Shown here piece after piece: positions 1 to 8,429 of a stretch of DNA of 64,000 bases. How positions within the stretch are numbered: the first letter of the stretch is position 1; every line of letters starts with the position of its first letter. The stretch is from Mucilaginibacter mallensis (GTDB lineage: Bacteria > Bacteroidota > Bacteroidia > Sphingobacteriales > Sphingobacteriaceae). Under the pieces are notes generated by a model. That model had not been told where the DNA came from and did not search any database. It saw nothing but the letters and a program-made list of their open reading frames with translations. Location: assembly GCF_900105165.1 (NCBI RefSeq), contig NZ_LT629740.1, positions 744,001-808,000 of the forward strand. The letters are read 5' to 3'. Made by a program: the position numbers and the translations under genes.

Positions 1-1122
1 AAGCAAAAAATAAATGATACGCGTAGCCAGTTGCTCGCTGTGCTTGGTAAGGACGACAGTCGCAACATATCATTCACTCTTAATGCCAATGACCCGGTTA
101 AGCGTAATGTAAATGCACGCAACTGGGAGGAGTTAAACTTTGGCGAGGGTGTGCCGTTAACCGCCACATTTACCATTTTATCGCGCATACAGGCCGATAA
201 TATGAATGCGGAAGCAGAGGTTGTAAAAAAAATCCTCGGCAAAATGGACCAGGCTGTGGTAAACCTTGATAAGTTTGAGGCGGTTGCAGTGGCTCCGACC
301 TCTTATGTTATACAAGGCCAGCCTTATACAGCGCAGCTTTTTTTAACTGCTTATGATTCAAAGTCGAGCCCGGTTATGCAGGTGGGCGGTAGCTCCATCA
401 ATGTTGTTGATGGCAAAGGTGTGTATAATGCATCAACCTCCCGTGAAGGCGTGTACAGCTGGCGTGGTACCATCAATGTAAAACAAACCGATGGCACCAT
501 TAAAACTTATATCACACCCGAGCAGCAATATATTGTGTCGCGCCCGTCGGCAGTAGTATCGCCGGATAAGATGAATGTATTTTATATCGGCGTTGATAAC
601 CCTGTGTCGGTATCAGTGCCGGGCATCCCTTCAAGAAACATCAGGATAGGTATATCAGCAGGCTCATTAAGCGGAACTAACGGCAAGTACATGGTAAAGG
701 TAAATAGCCCCGGTACGGTTAACGTAAGCGTATCGGCTGAAATAACAAAAGGCAAAACCGAGCTGCTGAGTCGTACATTGTTCAGGGCGAAAAGAATACC
801 CGACCCTATTGCCAAGTTTTCAGGCAGATCAGGCGGAAATGTACCTACTGTGGCGCTAAAAGCACAGGATGCCATTTTTGCATCGCTGGATAATTTTGAT
901 TTTGATGCAAAATTCAGGATAACCCGTTTTAGCCTCATCATTGCCAACCCGCGCGAAACAGCATCCATACAAGTTACATCCGGCAATCAGCTTAGTCCGG
1001 AGATGCATGCCTCATTAGGAGAGATAAAACCCGGTTCTCACGTTATTTTTGATAATATAATAGCCGTCGGGCCTGATGGTTCTTCCAGGCAACTGGCACC
1101 GGTAGCCTTGACTGCTAACTAA
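1..1122 (+). CDS. gldM: GldM C-terminal part (T9SS/gliding periplasmic component), 5' end outside window
   Basis: The reading frame is open from base 1, so this is the last 373 codons of a protein that normally has about 510 residues; the N-terminal membrane helix is outside the window. GldM forms the periplasmic shaft of the type IX secretion and gliding motor with GldL. The visible part carries the tandem Ig-like domains and a C-terminal domain with the family-typical phrases SPDKMNVFYIG, NPVSVSVPG and DNFDFDAKFRITRFS. In most Bacteroidota gldN follows directly, but here a repeat-rich gap and a rhamnosidase gene follow, so gldN is absent at this position. The assignment rests on recognition of the C-terminal domain; a second, non-canonical gldM copy is possible. 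Confidence 0.85.
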   Translation, partial: KQKINDTRSQLLAVLGKDDSRNISFTLNANDPVKRNVNARNWEELNFGEGVPLTATFTILSRIQADNMNAEAEVVKKILGKMDQAVVNLDKFEAVAVAPTSYVIQGQPYTAQLFLTAYDSKSSPVMQVGGSSINVVDGKGVYNASTSREGVYSWRGTINVKQTDGTIKTYITPEQQYIVSRPSAVVSPDKMNVFYIGVDNPVSVSVPGIPSRNIRIGISAGSLSGTNGKYMVKVNSPGTVNVSVSAEITKGKTELLSRTLFRAKRIPDPIAKFSGRSGGNVPTVALKAQDAIFASLDNFDFDAKFRITRFSLIIANPRETASIQVTSGNQLSPEMHASLGEIKPGSHVIFDNIIAVGPDGSSRQLAPVALTAN

Positions 1123-1370
1123 ATCTATTTCGAAAGCCAAGACCATGGGTGGGTGTTCGGAAGATTGTATTTTCGTTTTTAATTCCCTCCCCACGGGGGG
1201 GTGCGGTTGGTGGTGAAGTAGCAGGGAGGGGTTTAGCCATCAAATAGTCTGCTAAACCCACCCTTTCCCGCCCCAAGGCAGGAATCGTAAAAGACCAATG
1301 CTTGCTTTTTATCTTCAGAACACCGATGAAGCCAAGGCAGGCAATTACATTCCTGATAATCGCCTCAATT

Positions 1371-1399
1371 AAAAGGATGGTATTGGATACCATCCTTTT
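1371..1399 (+). terminator. Hairpin terminator after gldM
   Basis: A perfect 13-bp inverted repeat (AAAAGGATGGTAT and ATACCATCCTTTT) with a 3-base loop ends in a T-run on the plus strand. It separates gldM from the rhamnosidase gene and could act in both directions. Confidence 0.6.
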
Positions 1400-1473
1400 A
1401 AAATAACCTTAACCTGCCATTTTCACTTTAGAACATAGCAAGCCGCAGCATCAATTATATCGATACAAACTAA

Positions 1474-1491
1474 TTTGCTAAACCGGTTTTA
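1474..1491 (+). promoter_or_regulatory. LacI-type operator upstream of the GH78 gene
   Basis: The site TTTGCTAAACCGGTTTTA contains the palindrome AAACCGGTTT with a central CG, the hallmark of LacI-family operators. Its left half recurs upstream of several other genes of this locus. A TTG inside the site opens an upstream extension of the reading frame, which argues against using that early start. Confidence 0.65.
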
Positions 1492-1561
1492 TAATTTAAA
1501 ATTTATTTATAGATTTACCCTCTATAAACCAAAATGCGCCTCAATTAAGGCTTCAACCATA

Positions 1562-3913
1562 ATGAAATACCTGTACATCGCAACCCTTACTTTTTTTAGT
1601 TTGTTTTATGCTGGCAATACCTTTTCTCAGTCTGTTGCCGCTTTAGATGCCAGTCGCCCCTGGAATTCCGGCTGGATAGCCGCACCTTTCGACCCCGGGG
1701 TTGAATATGGAGTATATTACTTCCGCAAAAGTCTTGATCTGGCTGCAAAGCCTGCTTCATTCCTTATCCATGTATCGGCAGATAACCGTTATAAGCTATA
1801 TGTAAACGGCACGTTGGTTTCCCTCGGCCCGGCACGCGGCGATACCTATTATTGGAACTATGAAACAGTAGATATTGCACCTTATCTCACCGCGGGTAAA
1901 AATACAGTAGCAGCTTTGGTTTTTAACGAAGCACAGTTCCGTCCCGAGGCACAGATTTCTGTACGCACGGCATTTATCATACAAGGAAATTCCTCCAGTG
2001 AAGAAATACTGAATACCAACAACACCTGGAAATGCATCCGCGATGCCGGGCATCAGCCGGTCCCGGGCTTCTTTTTCGCGGCCAGCAAAGGCGAAATGGT
2101 TGATATGAATCTGGCCATAAAAGGCGATTGGACAGCCACTAATTATGACGATAGCGCCTGGCCAATGGCTGCTAAAGTAATGGATGGCACATTGAAAGGC
2201 ATGTCGTGGGGAATTGATTGGGCATTAGTGCCATCAACACTACCGGCAAGGGAGATGACCTATCAGCGCATACTTAAGTTGCGCAGCGCGGTTGGTATTA
2301 ATGCCCCGGCTAAGTTCCCGGCTGAAAAAGAGCCAATAACTGTCCCTGCCAATACAACCGTCACCTTATTGCTCGACCAAACTTTTGAAACAAACGCCTA
2401 TATAACTCTGAATTTCAGCGGCGGCAAAGATGCCGGGATCTCCTTAGGCTACGCCGAAACATTGTATGATAAAGGCACTAACCATAAAAGCAACCGTAAT
2501 GATGTGGAGGGAAAGAATTTTATAGGGCGCATAGACAGCCTGATTGGCAATGGTACCGATGGCCAATCATTCACCACTTTAAACTTTCGTACTTACCGTT
2601 ACATCAAGGTTATTGTGCATACCCAAAATGATCCGCTCACTATCAATGATCTTTACGGCACTTTCACCGCTTACCCCTTTAAACGGACGGCGGTATTTAA
2701 TTCGGATAACGCCGAGATCAAACAAATACTGGATATTGGCTGGCGCACGGCCCGGCTTAACGCCTGGGAAACCTATACCGACTGTCCTTATTACGAACAA
2801 TTACAATATATCGGAGATACCCGCATCCAGGCATTGATATCTTATTACAATACTAATGATGACCGCCTCGCCCGCAATGCCCTCAACCTGATGGACCATT
2901 CGCGCATAGCGGAAGGTGTTACGCGTAGCTGTTATCCAACCAAGGGCACACAGATCATCTCCACGTTTTCGCTCTGGTACATCTGCATGCTGCACGATTA
3001 TTGGATGTACCGTAACGATAGCAAGTTTATTAAAGATAAACTGGTGGGCGAGAGAGCGGTGCTTGACTTCTTCAGCAAATATCAGCAGCCTGATGGCTCG
3101 TTAAAAGATACGCCGTACTGGACCTTTGTTGATTGGGCAGGTAATTTAGGTGGACAAGTAAAAGGCTCAGATGGCAGCGCGGCCATCTATGATCTGCAGT
3201 TACTTTGGGCCTACCAATGGGCCGCGGAAATGGAGGCAAAGATTGGCCTGCAGGATTATGCCACTATTTATAACCAAAGAGCCGCGCAGTTGAAAGCCGC
3301 CATCCAGCGCAAATACTGGGATCCGGTTAAAAAACTGTATGCCGATACCAAAGAAAAGAATGGCTACTCGCAGCACGTAAACTCACTAGCTATACTTACA
3401 GGTATGGTAAGCGATGCAGATATGCCGGCAATTGCTGATAAAATGCTTACTGATAAAAGCTTAACCCAATGCACCGTCTACTTTAAATATTACCTGAACC
3501 AGGCATTGATAAAGGCAGGTTTGGGCAACGATTACATGAACTGGCTCGACATTTGGCGCGAAAATATCGCCATGGGCCTTACTACCTGGGCCGAGGATTC
3601 GAGCCTGCAAACGGTACGCTCCGATTGCCATGCCTGGGGCGCCAGTCCTAATATTGAATTTTTTAGGACCGTTTTAGGGGTTGATAGCTATGCACCGGGT
3701 TTCAGAAAAATAAAGGTAGAACCTCATTTAGGTACGCTAACAAACGTGAGTGGAGATATTCCGCACCCTGATGGAAAGGTAGTAGTAAGCTATCAGCTTG
3801 AGAAAAGTAAGTGGCGGATAAAGATTAATCTGCCGGCTACAACATCTGGCATATTTATCTGGAAAACAAAAACCTACCTCCTTAAAGCAGGCGATAACTC
3901 ATTTACAATTTAA
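1562..3913 (+). CDS. Alpha-L-rhamnosidase, GH78 family, secreted
   Basis: The product (783 aa) probably removes terminal alpha-L-rhamnose from a glycan in the periplasm or at the surface. A signal peptide follows the ATG at 1562 (MKYLYIATLTFFSLFYA...FSQ); an earlier TTG frame start lies inside the operator and is rejected. The N-terminal 390 residues look like the beta-sandwich modules of GH78. The (alpha/alpha)6 catalytic region carries the signature DCPYYEQLQYIGDTR near residue 407 and WAEDSS near 676, and the C-terminal sandwich contains GVDSYAPGFRKIKVEPHLG, all typical of the family. The gene begins the enzyme block, is 16 bases from the next gene and is preceded by a LacI-type operator. 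Family assignment is firm; the exact linkage is not known. Confidence 0.85.
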   Translation: MKYLYIATLTFFSLFYAGNTFSQSVAALDASRPWNSGWIAAPFDPGVEYGVYYFRKSLDLAAKPASFLIHVSADNRYKLYVNGTLVSLGPARGDTYYWNYETVDIAPYLTAGKNTVAALVFNEAQFRPEAQISVRTAFIIQGNSSSEEILNTNNTWKCIRDAGHQPVPGFFFAASKGEMVDMNLAIKGDWTATNYDDSAWPMAAKVMDGTLKGMSWGIDWALVPSTLPAREMTYQRILKLRSAVGINAPAKFPAEKEPITVPANTTVTLLLDQTFETNAYITLNFSGGKDAGISLGYAETLYDKGTNHKSNRNDVEGKNFIGRIDSLIGNGTDGQSFTTLNFRTYRYIKVIVHTQNDPLTINDLYGTFTAYPFKRTAVFNSDNAEIKQILDIGWRTARLNAWETYTDCPYYEQLQYIGDTRIQALISYYNTNDDRLARNALNLMDHSRIAEGVTRSCYPTKGTQIISTFSLWYICMLHDYWMYRNDSKFIKDKLVGERAVLDFFSKYQQPDGSLKDTPYWTFVDWAGNLGGQVKGSDGSAAIYDLQLLWAYQWAAEMEAKIGLQDYATIYNQRAAQLKAAIQRKYWDPVKKLYADTKEKNGYSQHVNSLAILTGMVSDADMPAIADKMLTDKSLTQCTVYFKYYLNQALIKAGLGNDYMNWLDIWRENIAMGLTTWAEDSSLQTVRSDCHAWGASPNIEFFRTVLGVDSYAPGFRKIKVEPHLGTLTNVSGDIPHPDGKVVVSYQLEKSKWRIKINLPATTSGIFIWKTKTYLLKAGDNSFTI

Positions 3914-3929
3914 GTCTATCCATACTGAT

Positions 3930-5324
3930 ATGCACAGGAAATTATTGGTTCTTACCCTCATATTATTCTCGTTTTTAAAGGGATATACTCAGGCAAAACT
4001 TAAACCTTTTGTTCAGGGCGACAGGGTTGTTTTTATGGGGAACAGTATAACGGATGGCGGGCATTACCACTCGTACATCTGGTTATACTACATGACCCAT
4101 TTCCCTAATATGCGGATAGATTGCTTTAATGCCGGGATAGGCGGCGACGTATCCAAGCAAATGCTGGAACGACTTAATACTGATGTTTTTGCAAAAAAGC
4201 CAACCGTAATGACCTTGACTTTCGGCATGAATGATACCGGATATGAGTTTTATCCTGCTGATAAGGCCGATTCTCTCTACGGGCAAAAAGTAAAGGTATC
4301 CTTACAGAGTTTTGAACTGATCAAAGCTGAACTAAAACAACATCCCGAAATAAAAAAGATCATGATTGCGTCATCGCCTTATGATGAAACCTCGAAAATT
4401 AAGGTCAGGTCGCTTTTAAAAAAGAATACGGCTATGTTGACTATAGCTGCCGAACAACAAAAAACAGCCAAAGAAAATAACTGGGGTTTTGTTGATTTTA
4501 ATACGCCAATGACGATGATCAATCAACGTGAACAACGCAGCGATTCAACATTTACCATGCAGAATGCCGACCGCATCCATCCCACCAACGACGGGCAAAT
4601 GGTTATGGCCTATGTTTTTCTGAACGCGCAGGGCTTAGCCGGGACGAAGGTAGCTGGTATAACAATCAACGCCAAAAACAATAAGATTGAACAGCAAACC
4701 AACTGCAAAATAAGCGGGTTGATAACAAATGATAACAGCACCAAATTTAGTTATCTGGCCAACTCATTGCCTTACCCCATTGATACCATTCCCAGTGGTT
4801 TTGGCAGGCCGCAGAGGTCGCAGGCGCGGGCGTTGAAATTGATCCCGTTCATCAATGATTACGATCAGGAAATACTGCGTATAAAAGGACTGGACCAAAC
4901 AAAAACTTATGCCCTTAGCATCGACGGCAAAGCCATCGGTACATGGGACGGCAAGACATTTGGCGATGGCATTAACCTGGCGCAATTAACTTCAACACCG
5001 CAATATCAGCAATCATTAGCCATTATGCAACTGAACGAGGAGCGCTGGGAAATAGAGCGCAGGTTACGTGAGTACTACTGGATCCATTACTCTATTTTAA
5101 AACCAAAAGGCTTATTGTTTAATGACAGCGAAGCCACTATGGATTCATTACAAAAATATGCCAAAAAGGATTTTTTTGTAGCTGTTACCATTCCAACCTA
5201 TCAAAAGGCAAGGTTTAAAAGTGTTCGTGATGCATGGAAAAAAGAAATGGCTTTGCTAACCGATCAGATCTACCAGATTAATAAACCGGTAGCGCATGCG
5301 TTTGAGATCAGGTTGGTGAATTAG
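3930..5324 (+). CDS. SGNH/GDSL hydrolase (carbohydrate esterase-like), secreted
   Basis: This 464-residue protein is a likely deacetylase or other esterase acting on acylated glycans. A signal peptide is followed by GDSL block I (GNSITDGG near residue 37, containing the nucleophile Ser), block II Gly (GIGGD), block III Asn (GMND near 100) and block V (DRIHP near 213) with the catalytic Asp and His. The remaining ~230 residues form a C-terminal extension of unknown role. A clear paralog of nearly the same length lies at 15204-16610, sharing long stretches such as YIWLYYMTH. It is co-directional with the rhamnosidase and 16 bases downstream. Confidence 0.8.
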   Translation: MHRKLLVLTLILFSFLKGYTQAKLKPFVQGDRVVFMGNSITDGGHYHSYIWLYYMTHFPNMRIDCFNAGIGGDVSKQMLERLNTDVFAKKPTVMTLTFGMNDTGYEFYPADKADSLYGQKVKVSLQSFELIKAELKQHPEIKKIMIASSPYDETSKIKVRSLLKKNTAMLTIAAEQQKTAKENNWGFVDFNTPMTMINQREQRSDSTFTMQNADRIHPTNDGQMVMAYVFLNAQGLAGTKVAGITINAKNNKIEQQTNCKISGLITNDNSTKFSYLANSLPYPIDTIPSGFGRPQRSQARALKLIPFINDYDQEILRIKGLDQTKTYALSIDGKAIGTWDGKTFGDGINLAQLTSTPQYQQSLAIMQLNEERWEIERRLREYYWIHYSILKPKGLLFNDSEATMDSLQKYAKKDFFVAVTIPTYQKARFKSVRDAWKKEMALLTDQIYQINKPVAHAFEIRLVN

Positions 5325-5333
5325 TCCACCCAT

Positions 5334-5430
5334 TGTCATTTCGAACGAGGAACGAGGAGAAATCTTCTTCGCCTTGCATTAACGCCATACAAATTGCAGA
5401 AGATTTCTCGCTATCGCTCGAAATGACAAG
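5334..5430. repeat. REP-like imperfect hairpin
   Basis: The sequence GTCATTTCGAACGAGG...AGAAATCTTC pairs with GAAGATTTCTCG...CGAAATGAC about 60 bases later. Hairpins built on GTCATTTCGA are common dispersed repeats of Bacteroidota. It lies between convergent genes and may also terminate transcription. Confidence 0.6.
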
Positions 5431-5443
5431 AGGGAAGAAACTC

Positions 5444-5546
5444 TTGCGCTCGTCTGTGACGAGTGCTTAATATGTTTTGGCGATTGCATCGCCAGTCGCG
5501 TTACAAACGCTAACCCAGTTTAGGCACTCGTCATAGACGAGCGCAA
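5444..5546. repeat. Long inverted repeat between convergent genes
   Basis: The arms 5444-5466 (starting TTGCGCTCGTC) and 5524-5546 (ending GACGAGCGCAA) are near-perfect 23-base inverted repeats. Each arm also contains a small palindrome built on GCTCGTC and GACGAG. It is probably a dispersed REP-like element that doubles as a bidirectional terminator. Confidence 0.55.
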
Positions 5547-5562
5547 TAGAGCATGCATTAAA

Positions 5563-8214
5563 TCAATTATTATAAGCCCTCATATCCAACTTATAATTCA
5601 CCCCTAATACTTTCGGATCAACTTCAACAACAAGCACTTTTGATTCCCCCTGCATTAATGAAAAATAGCCATCACTATAAATTGCAGGCAGAATTTGCTT
5701 GCCAGCGCCATTCAACAATTGCGCCCTGATGCCAAATGCCGCGGTGCTTTTTGATCTATTGGTGATAGTATAAGTAAGCAGCTTATTAACCCCGTTTTTT
5801 GCAAGGGTTACTTTGGGTTTACTTGCATATAAGCTGGTACCTACAGATTGCATTTTATTCAGAGCTGTATAATCCAGGTAAGTATTGCCGATCCAATAAA
5901 AGTTATCAGATAACACATGCCCATTGGCATCATACAGCCTCAGTTTTAAAAAGTGAACTGCGGATAATGCCGGTAAATTCCCGCTATTCTTAAACACCTC
6001 AAAAGCTTCAGTAGCTGAGGTTGCATCCGCATTTAAAGTCTTTTTCAGGGTATATCCCGGTACAATTTTACCATCCATATTATAAACTGTGGCTTCTGCT
6101 GTTAGGCCGTTCAGGTCATAAGGTTTGTTATTGATCACTTTTACTGAGCTTGTGGCCGCATTCCATTGGATGTGGATAGGCTCACATGCGGTCTTGGCCC
6201 CGAAATAAGCACCTGTAAGGTCATAATAGTAATCATAAGTTTGCCATATCATACTCGGGTAGGCCGACTGGCTCATCCAGATCAGCATGCCCGTAGCGTC
6301 CTTCCACATATGGTCGTTCCAGGCTTCGTACATGGCTTTCATGGTTTCTACATTCATCAACTGGGCCTTTTTGCAAAAGTCTTCCAGCGATGTAGCGTTG
6401 CCATAACTATGGTTGATATCGTTTATATACCTCACCGGCTGTGACCCGCCGCCCAAACTACCATCCGTACTGAAATAGTGCTTCGCCCACATATTGGTAC
6501 TGCTATTCACCGATTCAGGGGTAGGAGCCACCCAGTAGTCTTTCGGCATAAACTTTTTAAAACTTTCTATATTCACAAAGGTTGCCGTACCCAGTTCGCT
6601 GCGCATCCCGTAGGAGTCTTTCGAAAATAAATAGCCATTCTTCGGATCAGTAAAATAGGTTTTAGGATCCACATTACCCCAGATCCCGCTGCCCGACAAG
6701 TTTCTGCTGTCGCCATGAATAGAAAAATTAGGGTTAGTTACCCCCGCATTTGAGCGCGGAAAATATAGCCTGTCGTGATTATCATTATCGGCAATTGCAT
6801 TTTTAATGACAGTGCTCAGCGGACCGTTCGGATCACCGCCGGGAACACCCTCATTAGCTCCGCACCATATCACAATAGAAGGGTGATCGCGCAGCTTTTT
6901 AACTTTTTCTATGGCGTTGCTTTTAAAAATTGCCAGGCTATCGATGGGTCCGAAATTATTAAGCCAAAAATCATCCCAAACCATTATACCGTATTTGTCG
7001 CAATAATTATAAAATGCCTCATCCGTAACTTCCCCGGTCCAGTTCCTGATCACGTTAAAGTTCATATCCTGGTGAAACCTGATGCGCGTATCATAATCCT
7101 TCCCCCGCGCTTTCAGCATATAGTCCGACATACCCCAGTTACCGCCCTTTAACAATACAGGCACATCATTTACATACACCCGCCACGGCCCGTTTAGCGT
7201 TGTGGTATCCGCAGTTATCTTTCTTATGCCGAAGGTTTTAGTCAACGCGTCGGATTGTGTAGTGCCATCAACCTCAAAATTAACTTTACAGGTATACAGG
7301 TTCTGCGTACCGTCTGCTTTACCGCCATAGCCGTTGGGCCACCATAACTTTGGATTCTTTATACTTAACTGCGCGAATTTAGTTTGATCAAAATCAACTG
7401 ATTGACTACTATTCCCCGCTAAGGTGATTTGAGCGCTGATGATAATGTTACCAGGGTTGATAGTCACCTTCAATTTACCTTTTACGGTTTCAGATATAGC
7501 ATTATTAAGTTTAACGTTCACAGTTAAGTTAGCCAGGCTTTTATTGGGTAGCTCCGTATGTATCCATGGGTCTTCAATGGTAACCGGGCCGGTAGTAGTA
7601 ATGGCAACAGTATCGGTAATGCCGCTGTTTAAACCGGGTACAGCGGGCATCCAATCCCAGCTGCCGCTGCTTAAGTAGGTTGGGCTTTCCCTGTTGGCCA
7701 GGCCATGGTCGGTATTTGGCGGTACTATCAATACAGCAATAGCGTTGTTGCCATTTTTATTGATCAGGTCGGTAATATCATATTTGCCGCGTTCCATTAA
7801 ACCCTTAATGGTGCCTATATGGCGGCCATTAAAGTAAACTTCAGCACGTTTATTTACACCGTTAAAATTGAGCCACATTCTTTTCCCTGCAAACAGGCCT
7901 TTGCCCGAAAATTCACTACGGTACCAATAAGGCTTATTGTATTTTGCTTTATCAACCTTATAAATATTATCGGCATAGTCAGGGTTACTTTCCTTTCCGG
8001 CAACAACGTAGGCGTAAAATACGGTTCCGGGCACTACGGCATCAATCCAGTTATCGGTATGGAAACCTGCTGTTGATACCTGCGTTGCAGTATAAGCATC
8101 ACTTTGCGGCATTAGCTTCCACTTTAAGTGTGTAAATATATTTTGCGCATTCGCGGATACCTTTAACAGCGCAAAGCCAATAACAAGAGCAATAAGCTTG
8201 AAAGTTGATTTCAT
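5563..8214 (-). CDS. Glycoside hydrolase family 2 (beta-mannosidase / exo-beta-glucosaminidase-like), secreted
   Basis: The 883-residue product starts with a signal peptide (ending ANAQ) and follows GH2 order: jelly-roll sugar-binding domain, Ig-like domain, TIM barrel, then two C-terminal Ig-like domains. The barrel contains GGNWGMSDYM, the acid/base motif WCGANEG near residue 454 and a probable nucleophile in MRSELG near 538. This subgroup includes exo-beta-D-glucosaminidases and mannosylglycoprotein endo-beta-mannosidases; the residues visible here do not decide between them. With GH38- and GH92-type genes nearby, a mannose-containing substrate fits. It is transcribed opposite to the rest of the block, and its start region carries a LacI-type operator at 8275-8292. 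Confidence 0.8.
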   Translation of the reverse strand: MKSTFKLIALVIGFALLKVSANAQNIFTHLKWKLMPQSDAYTATQVSTAGFHTDNWIDAVVPGTVFYAYVVAGKESNPDYADNIYKVDKAKYNKPYWYRSEFSGKGLFAGKRMWLNFNGVNKRAEVYFNGRHIGTIKGLMERGKYDITDLINKNGNNAIAVLIVPPNTDHGLANRESPTYLSSGSWDWMPAVPGLNSGITDTVAITTTGPVTIEDPWIHTELPNKSLANLTVNVKLNNAISETVKGKLKVTINPGNIIISAQITLAGNSSQSVDFDQTKFAQLSIKNPKLWWPNGYGGKADGTQNLYTCKVNFEVDGTTQSDALTKTFGIRKITADTTTLNGPWRVYVNDVPVLLKGGNWGMSDYMLKARGKDYDTRIRFHQDMNFNVIRNWTGEVTDEAFYNYCDKYGIMVWDDFWLNNFGPIDSLAIFKSNAIEKVKKLRDHPSIVIWCGANEGVPGGDPNGPLSTVIKNAIADNDNHDRLYFPRSNAGVTNPNFSIHGDSRNLSGSGIWGNVDPKTYFTDPKNGYLFSKDSYGMRSELGTATFVNIESFKKFMPKDYWVAPTPESVNSSTNMWAKHYFSTDGSLGGGSQPVRYINDINHSYGNATSLEDFCKKAQLMNVETMKAMYEAWNDHMWKDATGMLIWMSQSAYPSMIWQTYDYYYDLTGAYFGAKTACEPIHIQWNAATSSVKVINNKPYDLNGLTAEATVYNMDGKIVPGYTLKKTLNADATSATEAFEVFKNSGNLPALSAVHFLKLRLYDANGHVLSDNFYWIGNTYLDYTALNKMQSVGTSLYASKPKVTLAKNGVNKLLTYTITNRSKSTAAFGIRAQLLNGAGKQILPAIYSDGYFSLMQGESKVLVVEVDPKVLGVNYKLDMRAYNN

Positions 8215-8274
8215 ATCTAAATATTATTCCGGTTTATAACCTAGGTTTTGTAGAGCGCTGCAATTTATAAATAT

Positions 8275-8292
8275 TTTGCTAAATCGTTTCTT
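8275..8292. promoter_or_regulatory. LacI-type operator between divergent GH2 and propeller genes
   Basis: TTTGCTAAATCGTTTCTT keeps the conserved left half TTTGCTAAA and the central CG of the other sites. It lies 61 bases upstream of the GH2 start (minus strand) and 138 bases upstream of the divergent gene at 8430, so it could control either or both. Confidence 0.5.
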
Positions 8293-8384
8293 TAGTCCAA
8301 ATATTAATTTATTTTTACCAAGCCAATTATAATCATCCATTAAAAATCAACCCCGGTTGGGACTGTTCAATTATATTTAATAAC

Positions 8385-8392
8385 TAAATTTG
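8385..8392 (+). promoter_or_regulatory. Possible -7 box for the RICIN/propeller gene
   Basis: TAAATTTG matches the Bacteroidota -7 consensus TAnnTTTG and lies 37 bases before the start codon. No well-spaced -33 TTTG is visible, so support is modest. Confidence 0.35.
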
Positions 8393-8429
8393 AACAAACC
8401 ACGCTTAGCTTAAACACAGGTATTGTAAG

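Larger units (their letters stand above)
1123..1561. other. Non-coding gap with dispersed repeat, terminator hairpin and operator
   Basis: This 439-base gap has no convincing gene. It begins with a dispersed motif (GTGTTCGGAAGATT at 1153-1166), continues with a G/C-rich segment containing CCCTCCCCACGGG that recurs in similar form near 59440-59470, and ends with a strong hairpin at 1371-1399 and a LacI-type operator at 1474-1491. An antisense frame through the repeat encodes low-complexity Pro-rich sequence and is not credible as a gene. Confidence 0.7.

Noticed and set aside
1115..1393. A 92-codon minus-strand frame after gldM
   Set aside because: It runs through dispersed repeat sequence, and its Pro-rich part is a known type of repeat translation; no protein features are seen.
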